From the NCBI GenBank assembly GCA_030151665.1, contig JASLDB010000006.1:1-25809 (forward strand): 25,809 bases of DNA, read 5' to 3'. The notes under the pieces are model-generated. The model saw nothing but the letters and a program-made list of their open reading frames with translations, had not been told where the DNA came from and made no database searches. Position 1 is the stretch's first letter, and every line of letters starts with the position of its first letter. The stretch is from Neisseriaceae bacterium (GTDB lineage: Bacteria; Pseudomonadota; Gammaproteobacteria; Burkholderiales; Neisseriaceae). This document shows, piece after piece, positions 1-8,073 of the stretch. A program made the translations under genes and the position numbers.

Positions 1-50
1 ACACAATATATTCGAATACAGTGACACTTTTCTCAAATTATCCACATTAA

Positions 51-59
51 TGCTAGATT
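51..59 (+). promoter_or_regulatory. Possible extended -10 promoter for aceA
   Basis: TGCTAGATT fits an extended -10 element (TG, one base, then TAGATT). It matches the form of other candidate promoters here, such as TGCTAGAAT before fnr and TGCTATAAT before typA. No good -35 box is seen, and it would give a leader of about 155 nt. A second weak candidate is TTTACA at 110-115 with TATTTT at 135-140, but its spacing of 19 is too long. Confidence 0.35.
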
Positions 60-161
60 TGAAACAAATTGAGTTCGAAATAGCAAACTACTGAAAACAT
101 TAAAATTTTTTTACAAAAAGGGCTAGGCAAACTGTATTTTTAGTGGTTAAATTTGTGCATC

Positions 162-180
162 GCATCACTGACACTGATGC
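162..180. promoter_or_regulatory. Inverted repeat in the aceA leader
   Basis: GCATCA (162-167) and TGATGC (175-180) form a 6-bp inverted repeat with a 7-nt centre, 41-59 bp before the aceA start. It could be an operator or a small leader hairpin. No known regulator site is recognised. Confidence 0.3.
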
Positions 181-220
181 AGGATCATTCCAAACTCATA
201 TCAGAACAAAGGATAAACCC

Positions 221-1816
221 ATGTCACAATACCTAAACGAGATTAAAGCTTTAACTGAAACCACTCAAAAAGCCGGCCAAACTTGGCATGCTATTAATCC
301 TGAATACGCAGCACGCATGCGCATTCAAAATCGCTTTCAACATGGCTTAGACATTGCCAAATACACGGCAGGTATCATGCGCCGCGATATGGCTGAATAC
401 GATGCCGATTCTTCTGTTTATACCCAATCTTTAGGTTGCTGGCATGGTTTTATTGGCCAACAAAAAATGATTTCAATCAAGAAACATTTGAAATCAACCA
501 ATAAGCGCTATTTGTACTTATCAGGCTGGATGGTTGCTGCTTTGCGTTCAGAATTTGGTCCATTGCCTGACCAATCTATGCATGAAAAAACCGTGGTGAC
601 TGCTTTGATTAAAGAGTTATACACATTCTTACGCCAAGCAGATGCCCGTGAACTAGACTTATTGTTTAGCCAATTGGACGATGCCCGTGCTGCTGGCGAT
701 AAAGCCAAAGAAGCCGAAATCACCGCACAAATTGATGGCTTTGAGACCCATGTAGTGCCTATTATTGCTGACATTGATGCGGGTTTCGGTAATGCAGAAG
801 CCACCTACCTATTGGCAAAACAAATGATTGAAGCTGGTGCTTGCTGTATTCAAATTGAAAACCAAGTATCTGATGAAAAACAATGTGGTCACCAAGATGG
901 TAAAGTAACCGTACCCCATTCTGACTTCTTGGCAAAAATCAATGCTGTTCGCTACGCTTTCTTAGAATTGGGTGTGGATGATGGTGTGATTGTGGCTCGT
1001 ACAGACTCATTGGGTGCAGGCTTAACCAAACAAATCGCAGTAACTAACGAACCTGGTGACTTGGGTGATTTGTACAATAGTTTCTTGGATGGTGATTACA
1101 TCAATGATGCCAGCGAAATTGAAAATGGCGATGTGGTGATTAAATCCAATGGCAAGTTGCTAAAACCAAAACGCTTGGCAAGTGGCTTATTCCAATTCAA
1201 AGCAGGTACTGGTGTTGACCGTGTGGTATTGGATTGTATTACTTCATTGCAAAATGGCGCTGACCTATTGTGGATTGAAACAGAGAAACCTCACGTTGGC
1301 CAAATCGCTGAAATGGTTAATCGCATCCGTGAAGTTATTCCCAATGCCAAATTGGTGTACAACAATAGTCCATCATTTAACTGGACATTAAACTTCCGTC
1401 AACAAGTATTTGATGCATGGAAAGAAGCAGGTAAAGATGTATCAGCTTATGACCGCGCACAATTAATGAGTGCTGATTATGATGAAACAGCATTGTGTTT
1501 AGAAGCCGATGAAAAAATCCGCACTTTCCAACAAGATGCTGCCCGCGAAGCTGGTATTTTCCATCATTTGATTACTTTGCCAACATACCACACCGCTGCA
1601 TTGTCTACTGATGATTTAGCAAAAGGCTATTTTGACAAAGAAGGCATGCTAGCTTATGTGAAAGGCGTACAACGCCGCGAAATTCGCAATGGCATTGCCT
1701 GTGTAAAACACCAAAACATGGCAGGTTCTGACATGGGCGACAACCACAAAGAATACTTTGCTGGTGACGCAGCCCTAAAAGCAGGTGGTAAAGACAACAC
1801 CATGAACCAGTTCTAA
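221..1816 (+). CDS. aceA: Isocitrate lyase (long, Pseudomonas-type form)
   Basis: Cleaves isocitrate to glyoxylate and succinate, the first step of the glyoxylate shunt used for growth on acetate or fatty acids; cytoplasmic. The catalytic loop reads DEKQCGHQDGKVTVPH with the nucleophile Cys at residue 222. Other family stretches are SLGCWHGFIGQQ near the N-terminus and VVPIIADIDAGFGN, carrying metal-binding Asp residues. At 531 residues it equals the long class known from Pseudomonas and exceeds the E. coli enzyme (about 434); the extra length is mid-protein. I chose ATG 221 because AAAGG lies 8 nt before it. A GTG at 143 is in frame but its 26 extra residues look unrelated to the family. No malate synthase gene lies in the window. 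A strong terminator follows, so it is a single-gene unit. Confidence 0.96.
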   Translation: MSQYLNEIKALTETTQKAGQTWHAINPEYAARMRIQNRFQHGLDIAKYTAGIMRRDMAEYDADSSVYTQSLGCWHGFIGQQKMISIKKHLKSTNKRYLYLSGWMVAALRSEFGPLPDQSMHEKTVVTALIKELYTFLRQADARELDLLFSQLDDARAAGDKAKEAEITAQIDGFETHVVPIIADIDAGFGNAEATYLLAKQMIEAGACCIQIENQVSDEKQCGHQDGKVTVPHSDFLAKINAVRYAFLELGVDDGVIVARTDSLGAGLTKQIAVTNEPGDLGDLYNSFLDGDYINDASEIENGDVVIKSNGKLLKPKRLASGLFQFKAGTGVDRVVLDCITSLQNGADLLWIETEKPHVGQIAEMVNRIREVIPNAKLVYNNSPSFNWTLNFRQQVFDAWKEAGKDVSAYDRAQLMSADYDETALCLEADEKIRTFQQDAAREAGIFHHLITLPTYHTAALSTDDLAKGYFDKEGMLAYVKGVQRREIRNGIACVKHQNMAGSDMGDNHKEYFAGDAALKAGGKDNTMNQF

Positions 1817-1860
1817 ATTTGTTGCAAAGTCTATAATAACAATATCCTCCTGATCCATTG

Positions 1861-1887
1861 GCGACCCTATTTAGGGTCGCTTTTTTT
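1861..1887 (+). terminator. Rho-independent terminator of aceA
   Basis: A perfect 8-bp stem (GCGACCCT / AGGGTCGC) with a 4-nt ATTT loop is followed by seven T residues. It starts 44 nt after the aceA stop codon. Confidence 0.92.
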
Positions 1888-1920
1888 ATGCGCAAGATCA
1901 ATATCAACAACCATTACAGC

Positions 1921-1950
1921 TTGATATTTGTGGCTACGCCCTCATCTAAT
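1921..1950 (+). promoter_or_regulatory. Candidate sigma-70 promoter for the SseB-family gene
   Basis: TTGATA (1921-1926) and TCTAAT (1945-1950) each match 5 of 6 consensus bases, with 18 bp between them. It lies after the aceA terminator and about 50 bp before the next start codon. Confidence 0.45.
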
Positions 1951-2001
1951 CAACAATAGACCATTCTGAATTGATTGTTTTTAGCAAACGAAAGTATTGC
2001 C

Positions 2002-2757
2002 ATGAAAAAGACATTGGATTTAAGCATATCGTTGGCACAAGCCATTCATAATCCCGCGCATCGACCCCAGTTTTACCATGATTTTTACGATGCCACGGTT
2101 TTCTTGGTGAGCCACAGTGATGACAGCTTACAACACAGTACTCAAATAGACTGGCATCATTCACAAAACGAGCTACCCGTACAGCAAATCCAAATCCACA
2201 ACGATTGGTATGTTCCCGTTTTCAGTAGCTTAAAAAACATGCTCGCTCACATTGAAAAACCAGTGTACTACCTATCATTTCCAGCCAAAGAATTGCTATT
2301 GATTTTGGACAATATGCACTGGTATCTTGATTATGGTTGTCCGATTAGCAAACCATTTCATGCGGATGAATTGGCTGCCATCGCCAATGGCAGCATTCAA
2401 TGCCATGCCAAAGAAACCATTATCAACCAAGATGCTGAAGTATTATTGGGTGAACCCACCGAATACCCCAGCGCCTTAGCAGAACTATTGTTGTCATGGT
2501 TGCCCACGCAACCAGCCATTAAGCGTGCTTGGTTGGCCATGATTTTTAATCCAAGTGATGGTTTACCACCACACACCATTTTGGCCATCGATGGTGATCA
2601 ACATGCCAACATGGCTTTATTGAGCCACACCATTGGTCAATTAATCCAAAGTAAACCCATCCCCAACCCACCTTTGGATATTTTGCCATTGGGCAATAAT
2701 GAAGCCATTGAAAACTACTTCTTGGTGGATACCCAACCCTTTTACCAAGCCAATTGA
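2002..2757 (+). CDS. SseB family protein (enhanced serine sensitivity family)
   Basis: A 251-residue soluble protein with the two-part SseB layout. The N-terminal domain (about 20-125) contains WYVPVFSSLKNM, YYLSFPAKELLLIL and PISKPFHADELAAIANG, which fit SseB_N ("vPvFTs ... NP ... F..eel..l..G"). The C-terminal domain (about 145-250) contains IKRAWLAMIFNP and ends in DTQPFYQAN, like the SseB_C ending PFYkr. No signal peptide or membrane segment is seen. The family was named from an E. coli gene affecting serine sensitivity; its molecular role is unclear. The start at 2002 gives MKKTLDLS; a TTG at 1975 adds nine residues with no better ribosome site. The call rests on remembered family patterns. 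Confidence 0.75.
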   Translation: MKKTLDLSISLAQAIHNPAHRPQFYHDFYDATVFLVSHSDDSLQHSTQIDWHHSQNELPVQQIQIHNDWYVPVFSSLKNMLAHIEKPVYYLSFPAKELLLILDNMHWYLDYGCPISKPFHADELAAIANGSIQCHAKETIINQDAEVLLGEPTEYPSALAELLLSWLPTQPAIKRAWLAMIFNPSDGLPPHTILAIDGDQHANMALLSHTIGQLIQSKPIPNPPLDILPLGNNEAIENYFLVDTQPFYQAN

Positions 2758-2816
2758 TACCCAATCAACAAAATCAGCTACATTGATTTGTAAAAAACTA
2801 AACGTATGCGCTATCC

Positions 2817-2843
2817 TTGTTCCCAATATTATTTTGGGAACAA
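2817..2843 (+). promoter_or_regulatory. Hairpin covering the ribosome site of the Sel1-repeat gene
   Basis: TTGTTCCCAA (2817-2826) and TTGGGAACAA (2834-2843) are a perfect 10-bp inverted repeat with a 7-nt loop. The right arm contains GGGA (2836-2839), the only good ribosome site, 7 nt before ATG 2847. No T-run follows, so it is not a standard terminator. Transcripts starting upstream of 2817 would have the ribosome site paired. Confidence 0.6.
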
Positions 2844-2846
2844 GCC

Positions 2847-3716
2847 ATGCTTATCAAAAAACATGTGGGTTTAGCTGCCTTAATGCTCTCTTTTTTCTTC
2901 ACACCAGCATGGTCATTAAGCATACCAGTTGATACATGTCAGAATACCAATAGCATCCTGGCCTTATTAAAAGAAGGCAAAGCATCTCTTGCCCAAAAAC
3001 AATATGCCAAAGCACAAGCATGTTTTGAAAAAGCGGCTCAAACAGGCAATTCCGATGCACAAAACCATTTGGCCGCATTGTTGTTACAACAAAACCCCAA
3101 TGATAGCCAAAAACCCCTCGACTTGTTTTTGCAAGCAGCCAAACAAGGCAATCAAAAAGCCCAATTCAACCTAGGCTTACTTTATTGGGACTTGGTTGAT
3201 GAAAACGATGCCAATGACCCCAAGCGAGAAAGTGCTCGTTATTGGCTAAATGAAGCCGCCAAGCAAAACCTACCCGAAGCCCAATACCAATTGGGTATGT
3301 GGTATTTTCATCACCAAGACTACCCAAAAGCCAAAGAGTATTTCCAATTGGCTGCAAAACAAAATCATGCCGATGCACTGATGCAAATGGGTAAAATGCA
3401 TTATCAAAAAGGTGATGCTAATTTATATGGCCATGTGCCCAATGATGCATTGGCACAAAAGTATTTTGAACAAGCCGCCAAACAAGACCAACCCGAAGCA
3501 CACTTCTATTTAGGTGCTATCCATTATCTGAAAATCTCGCGCCATTCTTACCCTGCTAAGTCCAATCAACACTTTAAAAAAGCAAAAAAACACTTTACCG
3601 CAGCTTGCCAATTAGGCGACACAGAAGCCTGTTTGTGGCAAAAAGAGTTAACAAAAATGCATGACAAAGCCCAAGATAGCCACATAAGCATCAATACCAC
3701 GCCATTATTTACCTAG
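2847..3716 (+). CDS. Secreted Sel1-repeat (TPR-like) protein
   Basis: A 289-residue protein with a classic signal peptide (MLIKKHVGLAALMLSFFFTPAWS, cut near residue 23), so probably periplasmic. The rest is helical repeats of the Sel1 type: AKAQACFEKAAQTGNSDAQ, ARYWLNEAAKQNLPEAQYQLGMWYF, AKEYFQLAAKQNHADALMQMGKMHY and AQKYFEQAAKQDQPEAHFYLGAIHY, five to six copies of about 36 residues. Such repeats usually bind other proteins, and the sequence gives no partner. ATG 2847 is chosen because the signal peptide begins there and GGGA lies 7 nt upstream; an in-frame TTG at 2817 lies inside the hairpin arm. It follows the SseB-family gene by 89 bp and may share its transcript. No clear terminator follows. 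Confidence 0.85.
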   Translation: MLIKKHVGLAALMLSFFFTPAWSLSIPVDTCQNTNSILALLKEGKASLAQKQYAKAQACFEKAAQTGNSDAQNHLAALLLQQNPNDSQKPLDLFLQAAKQGNQKAQFNLGLLYWDLVDENDANDPKRESARYWLNEAAKQNLPEAQYQLGMWYFHHQDYPKAKEYFQLAAKQNHADALMQMGKMHYQKGDANLYGHVPNDALAQKYFEQAAKQDQPEAHFYLGAIHYLKISRHSYPAKSNQHFKKAKKHFTAACQLGDTEACLWQKELTKMHDKAQDSHISINTTPLFT

Positions 3717-3765
3717 CCAAAACAAACGACTGACTTTTTATTCGCTAAATATCTCTTTTCCCCCT

Positions 3766-3771
3766 TATAAT
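3766..3771 (+). promoter_or_regulatory. Candidate -10 box for the plsC-cdsA operon
   Basis: A perfect TATAAT lies 53 bp before the acyltransferase start. No convincing -35 is present. The CCCCCTT just before and over it (3760-3766) is the exact complement of the ribosome site AAGGGGG (3814-3820). Confidence 0.45.
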
Positions 3772-3824
3772 TCTTACCCATGACTGACATTGCATTAACC
3801 AACTGAACAATAAAAGGGGGAAGC

Positions 3825-4490
3825 ATGCCAAATTGGTTAAGTAAGCAACTGGCGAAGATTGTCGACAGCCTATTGTGTTTTATCACATCCTTTATTACGG
3901 GGGTTCGACCCAAAAATCCCCGCGATTTTCTTTTTTCTTCACAGCGCAAAATCTATTTTGCCAACCACAATAGCCATGGTGATTTTGTCTTGGTTTGGGT
4001 TTCTTTGCCCAAGCGTTGGCGCATGAACACCAAACCTGTGGCAGGGGCTGATTATTGGTTGGGTAATAAACTCAAACGCTTCATTGTTGAGCGAGTATTC
4101 AATGCCCTACTCATTGACCGCACCAACAATAGTGGTGTTGATGCCATTGAACAAATGAATGGTGTCCTCAAAACCAATCAATCCTTGATTATTTTCCCAG
4201 AAGGCACACGCAATACCGAAGACGATGTGTTATTGCAACCCTTTAAAAGTGGTATTTACCATCTGGCCAAAAGCAACCCAGATGCCCAACTGATTCCTGT
4301 TTGGATTGACAACATGAACCGTGTTTTGCCAAAAGGCCAATTGCTCCCTGTTCCATTATTGTGTGATGTGAATATTGGTTCGCCCATCCAATTATTGGCA
4401 GGTGAAAGCAAAGATGATTTTTTACAACGTGCAAGGCAAGCCATGTTGCAATTGGTACCAGAAACCACACAAAGCAAGGAGGTATCATGA
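3825..4490 (+). CDS. plsC: 1-acyl-sn-glycerol-3-phosphate acyltransferase family (PlsC-like)
   Basis: Transfers an acyl chain to lysophosphatidic acid to give phosphatidic acid, at the inner membrane. The catalytic HX4D motif is NHNSHGDF (His48-Asp53) and the substrate motif FPEGTRN is at 124-130. PVWIDNMNRVLPKG fits the fourth family block. At 221 residues it is a short family member, with one weakly hydrophobic N-terminal stretch (about 13-26). The start is fixed by AGGGGGAAG just upstream. Its stop codon overlaps the next gene's ATG (ATGA at 4487-4490), so translation is coupled to the CDP-diglyceride synthase that uses phosphatidic acid. It may not be the only PlsC in the cell; paired acyltransferase/cytidylyltransferase operons also occur as second copies. 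Confidence 0.88.
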   Translation: MPNWLSKQLAKIVDSLLCFITSFITGVRPKNPRDFLFSSQRKIYFANHNSHGDFVLVWVSLPKRWRMNTKPVAGADYWLGNKLKRFIVERVFNALLIDRTNNSGVDAIEQMNGVLKTNQSLIIFPEGTRNTEDDVLLQPFKSGIYHLAKSNPDAQLIPVWIDNMNRVLPKGQLLPVPLLCDVNIGSPIQLLAGESKDDFLQRARQAMLQLVPETTQSKEVS

Positions 4491-5413
4491 ACACAACATC
4501 TTGGTTAGTGTCTATTATTCTGGGTATTTTGGTTGTTGCCACGATTGTGGGGCAATCACTAAAGTGGCGTCAAAAAGGCGTTAACAATACCATCGACAAC
4601 CTCAATTCTCGCATCAATGCTTGGTGGATTATGGTGGTGGTTTTGGTATTGGCTTTTGTATTGGGTCGCATTGGCACCATATTTTTATTCTTTTTAATCT
4701 CTTTTGCCGCTTTGCGTGAATTTTTGTCTTTGGTGGTTAGCCGTCGCAGTGATCACACTGCTTTAGTGACCTGCTTTTATATTTTATTGCCCATCCAATA
4801 CATGCTCATTTTGATTGACTGGTATGGCATGTTCTCCATTTTTATCCCCGTCTATGGCTTCTTACTATTGCCCATAGTTGCCTCCTTGGCAGGCGACACC
4901 AAGCACTTTTTGGAACGTGCAGCCAAAATCCAATGGGCAGCCATGATTAGCATATTTTGCATCTCCCATGTCCCCGCATTGATGAATTTAAAAATCACAG
5001 GCTTTGATGACAATGTTTTGTTAATCGTCTTTTTGATTGCAGTTGTCCAAGCCAGTGATGTCTTGCAATACATTTGGGGTAAGCTCTTTGGCAAAACCAA
5101 AATCATCCCAGCTTTGTCACCATCCAAAACCACAGTTGGCACCATTGGCGGTATCTTAAGTGCCACGCTCATTGCCATTGCACTACATGGCATTACCCCA
5201 TTTTCTTGGTGGCAAGCCGGTTTAATTGGCTTTTTTATCTGCTTAATGGGTTTCTTGGGTGGTCTTGTGATGTCGGCAATCAAACGCGACCGTGGCATCA
5301 AAGACTGGGGCAATATGATTCAAGTCCATGGTGGCATGTTAGATCGTGTGGATTCCATTTGCTTTGCGGCACCCATCTTTTTTCATGTGGTGCGCTACTG
5401 CTTCAATGGCTAA
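4487..5413 (+). CDS. cdsA: Phosphatidate cytidylyltransferase (CDP-diglyceride synthase)
   Basis: Makes CDP-diacylglycerol from phosphatidic acid and CTP, the branch point to phosphatidylethanolamine and phosphatidylglycerol. The 308-residue protein has about eight hydrophobic segments. Near the C-terminus (263-289) it carries the family signature: S-x-I-KR, KD, then HGGMLDRVDS. One position differs from the PROSITE pattern as I remember it: Gln precedes V-HGG where Pro, Gly or Ser is usual. SPSKTTVGTIGG is the other conserved polar loop. It overlaps plsC by four bases and is followed by a strong terminator, so the two genes form an operon for successive steps. It resembles the paired-operon cytidylyltransferases more than classic E. 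coli CdsA, but the reaction is the same. Confidence 0.9.
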   Translation: MNTTSWLVSIILGILVVATIVGQSLKWRQKGVNNTIDNLNSRINAWWIMVVVLVLAFVLGRIGTIFLFFLISFAALREFLSLVVSRRSDHTALVTCFYILLPIQYMLILIDWYGMFSIFIPVYGFLLLPIVASLAGDTKHFLERAAKIQWAAMISIFCISHVPALMNLKITGFDDNVLLIVFLIAVVQASDVLQYIWGKLFGKTKIIPALSPSKTTVGTIGGILSATLIAIALHGITPFSWWQAGLIGFFICLMGFLGGLVMSAIKRDRGIKDWGNMIQVHGGMLDRVDSICFAAPIFFHVVRYCFNG

Positions 5414-5430
5414 AAAAACATCGCTTTTTG

Positions 5431-5467
5431 AGCCTGCGTGTGACAAACACGCAGGCTTTTCTTTTTT
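5431..5467 (+). terminator. Terminator of the plsC-cdsA operon
   Basis: A perfect 11-bp stem (AGCCTGCGTGT / ACACGCAGGCT) with a GACAA loop is followed by TTT-C-TTTTTT. It starts 18 nt after the cdsA stop. Confidence 0.93.
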
Positions 5468-5518
5468 CAGGTAAAATAGCCCCTCTTTTTGGGCACACTC
5501 ACAAACGATTTTATCACC

Positions 5519-7441
5519 ATGATTGAATTAAAAAACATTAGCTTACAACGCGGCTTAAAAGTCTTACTCGACAATGCCTCTTTAACCATCCAACCGAATC
5601 AACGGGTCGGATTGATTGGCAAAAATGGCACGGGTAAATCCAGCTTATTTGCCCTATTAAAAGGGGAAATTCACCCTGAAAAAGGCGATGTTTTACTGCC
5701 CAAACATTGGAAAATGGCTTCAGTTGCGCAAGAAACCCCCTCTTTGCCCATTAGTGCTTTGGACTATGTGTTACAAGGTGATGCCGATTTGCAAGTATTA
5801 CAAGCAGCATTACTGATAGCTGAAAGCCATAATGATGGAGATGAAATTGCTAGATTACACAGTGAATTGGCGGAAATAGATGCTTATACAGCCCCATCTC
5901 GTGCAGCCAAATTATTGGCGGGCTTAGGCTTTAGCCAAGACGAACATCACCATGCTGTTAGCTCATTCAGTGGTGGTTGGCGCATGCGCTTAAACTTGGC
6001 ACAAGCACTCATGTGCCGAGCAGATTTTTTGCTGCTTGACGAACCCACCAATCACTTGGATATCGAAACAGTATTGTGGCTGGAAAACTATTTGGCCAGT
6101 CTATCTGCCACGCAAATAATCATTTCCCATGATAAAGATTTCTTGAATGCCACCACCAATCGCACAGTAGAATTGAACCAACAAAAACTGGATCTTTATG
6201 GCGGCAATTATGAGTTTTTTGAAGAAGAGCGCGCCTTGCGTTTGAGCCAACAACAATCTGCTTTTGTTAAACAACAAGCGCACATTAAACATTTGCAATC
6301 GTTTATTGACCGCTTTAAAGCCAAGGCAACCAAAGCCACACAAGCCCAAAGCCGCATGAAAGCCTTGGCCAAACTAGAACGCATTGCTCCTGCTCACTTA
6401 GACAGTGACTTTTCATTCTCGTTTGAAACCCCAGATACCTTACCCAGTACCTTGTTAAAATTAGATGAAATCACCTTGGGTTACGATAATAATATCGTCA
6501 TTAAAGACGCCACATTGAATATTGAATCGGGAGCAAGATTGGGTTTATTGGGCGTGAATGGCAGTGGTAAATCCACATTAATTAAAGCCATTTCAGGCAG
6601 TTTAAAACCGAAAGCTGGACAATTAATCCGTGCCGAAAAACTGAAAATTGGCTATTTTGCCCAACACCAGCTCGAAACCTTGCGTGCGGACCAAAGCCCA
6701 ATCTGGCATATTCAACAATTGTCTCCTGAAGTGAAAGAACAAGACATCCGCAATTACTTGGGTGGTTTTAATTTTATTGGTGACATGGCACTTCAAGCCA
6801 TTGCTCCATTTTCAGGCGGCGAAAAAGCCCGTTTGGCTTTGGCAATGCTCGTGTGGCAAAAACCCAATCTATTGCTTTTAGATGAACCCACCAACCATTT
6901 GGATTTGGACTTGCGTCATGCTTTGACACTGGCATTGCAAAGTTTTGAAGGGGCAATGTTATTGGTATCGCATGACCGAAGTTTATTGGAAGCCACAACA
7001 GATCAATTTTGGCTTATTTATGATGGGAAATTACAACAGTTTGATGGCGATTTAAATGAGTACCGTCAATGGCGTCTTAATCAAGAACAAAGTAACACCG
7101 CTAGCTTAGCAAGCTCTAGCAATAGCAATAATCGCAAAGAAATCAAACGACAAGAGGCGCAGCTTCGCCAAGAATTAAACCAAAAAACACGCCCCCTTCA
7201 GAAACAAATTGATGCCGCTGAGAAAAAGATTCAGCAACTAACTGAACAACAAGCTAAAATAAACGAGTTCTTGGCAGACGAATCAGCCTACCAAGCAGAA
7301 AACAAAATACTATTACAAACCCATTTAACTGACTTGGCCACCGTCAAAAGCGAGCTGGCTACATTAGAAGAAAACTGGTTGCTGTGGCAAGAAGAATTGG
7401 AAACAATCAAAGAAGCTGTACAGCAACAATTTAATGGATAA
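5519..7441 (+). CDS. yheS: ABC-F family ATPase, YheS type
   Basis: A soluble protein with two ABC ATPase domains and no membrane segments; ABC-F proteins act on ribosomes, and the YheS job is not firmly known. First Walker A is GKNGTGKS (34-41), followed by signature FSGGWRMRLNLAQA and Walker B LLLDEPTNHLD. The linker (about 230-300) has ATKATQAQSRMKALAKLERI, the ABC-F interdomain arm. Second Walker A GVNGSGKST is at 345-353, then FSGGEKARLALAML and LLLLDEPTNHLDLDLRHAL. A charged coiled coil fills about 530-640. The 640-residue length and sequence closely match E. coli YheS (637). The start ATG 5519 aligns with that family (MIELKNIS). A possible -10, TAAAAT at 5472-5477, sits just after the cdsA terminator. 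Its stop is 13 bp from the next gene. Confidence 0.93.
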   Translation: MIELKNISLQRGLKVLLDNASLTIQPNQRVGLIGKNGTGKSSLFALLKGEIHPEKGDVLLPKHWKMASVAQETPSLPISALDYVLQGDADLQVLQAALLIAESHNDGDEIARLHSELAEIDAYTAPSRAAKLLAGLGFSQDEHHHAVSSFSGGWRMRLNLAQALMCRADFLLLDEPTNHLDIETVLWLENYLASLSATQIIISHDKDFLNATTNRTVELNQQKLDLYGGNYEFFEEERALRLSQQQSAFVKQQAHIKHLQSFIDRFKAKATKATQAQSRMKALAKLERIAPAHLDSDFSFSFETPDTLPSTLLKLDEITLGYDNNIVIKDATLNIESGARLGLLGVNGSGKSTLIKAISGSLKPKAGQLIRAEKLKIGYFAQHQLETLRADQSPIWHIQQLSPEVKEQDIRNYLGGFNFIGDMALQAIAPFSGGEKARLALAMLVWQKPNLLLLDEPTNHLDLDLRHALTLALQSFEGAMLLVSHDRSLLEATTDQFWLIYDGKLQQFDGDLNEYRQWRLNQEQSNTASLASSSNSNNRKEIKRQEAQLRQELNQKTRPLQKQIDAAEKKIQQLTEQQAKINEFLADESAYQAENKILLQTHLTDLATVKSELATLEENWLLWQEELETIKEAVQQQFNG

Positions 7442-7454
7442 AAACAGGTTAGAT

Positions 7455-8003
7455 ATGAAAATCTTACAAAAAAATTTCCGATTGGCTTCTGCTGTTGCCT
7501 TATTTGGCTTAAGCACCATTAGCTTTTCCATTCAAGCCGCTGTTTACATGTGCAAAAAAAATGGTGAAGTGGTATACACCAGTAGCAAAGGTGCCAACTG
7601 TACCAATGCCAATTTACAAGGCTTGGGCTCATACAGCAGCAATAGCCGCTCAACTGCGCCAACTCGCACCGCTGACAATACGGCATCAGCGTCTCAGCCC
7701 AAAAAACGCAATACCAACCAAGCCAGCAATACCCAAACCAATAATAATGCCAATGCCAATGTTTCAGCCAACACCCAAAAACAACGTGATTCAGGCCGAT
7801 CTTCTATCTTGGAATCAGAATTATCCAATGAGAAAAAAGCCTTAGCCGATGCTGAAAAAGCCCTAGCGGAAGGCAGAGCCATGCGCCTAGGCAATGAGCG
7901 CAACTATGCCAAATACCAAGAGCGCGTGCGTGGCTTAGAAAAAACCGTACAAGAACGCCAACAAAATGTACAAGCGATTCAAAAAGAATTAAACCGCATG
8001 TAG
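7455..8003 (+). CDS. Secreted DUF4124-like protein with coiled coil
   Basis: A 182-residue protein with a signal peptide (MKILQKNFRLASAVALFGLSTISFSIQA, cut before AVYMCKK). The mature N-terminus AAVYMCKKNGEVVYTSSKGANC resembles the DUF4124 domain (Y.C.d..G.v.Y.....C), with two Cys that could form a disulphide. A low-complexity Asn/Thr/Ser/Ala linker follows (about 60-115), then a charged coiled coil (about 118-182) rich in Glu, Lys and Arg. Function is unknown; the periplasm is inferred. ATG 7455 is chosen because the signal peptide starts there and CAGGTT lies upstream. An ATG at 7434 overlapping the yheS stop adds MDKNRLD and would couple it to yheS. It is probably co-transcribed with yheS and ends at a strong terminator. 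Confidence 0.75.
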   Translation: MKILQKNFRLASAVALFGLSTISFSIQAAVYMCKKNGEVVYTSSKGANCTNANLQGLGSYSSNSRSTAPTRTADNTASASQPKKRNTNQASNTQTNNNANANVSANTQKQRDSGRSSILESELSNEKKALADAEKALAEGRAMRLGNERNYAKYQERVRGLEKTVQERQQNVQAIQKELNRM

Positions 8004-8027
8004 TTGGTTGAATATTCCAGTTAAATA

Positions 8028-8057
8028 CGCCACAATATCGCTATTGTGGCGTTTTTT
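8028..8057 (+). terminator. Terminator of yheS and the DUF4124-like gene
   Basis: A perfect 10-bp stem (CGCCACAATA / TATTGTGGCG) with a TCGC loop is followed by six T residues. It ends only 16 bp before the next gene, whose promoter must lie upstream of or within it, unless that gene is made by read-through. Confidence 0.92.
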
Positions 8058-8073
8058 CTATCATGGGGTGAAT

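Noticed and set aside
143..220. GTG start giving a 26-residue N-terminal extension of isocitrate lyase
   Set aside because: The extension is unlike the family, and ATG 221 has a good ribosome site and gives the standard 531-residue protein.
4852..5313. 153-residue open frame opposite cdsA
   Set aside because: It is a shadow of a gene with clear family motifs; Pro/Lys-rich composition is typical of antisense frames.
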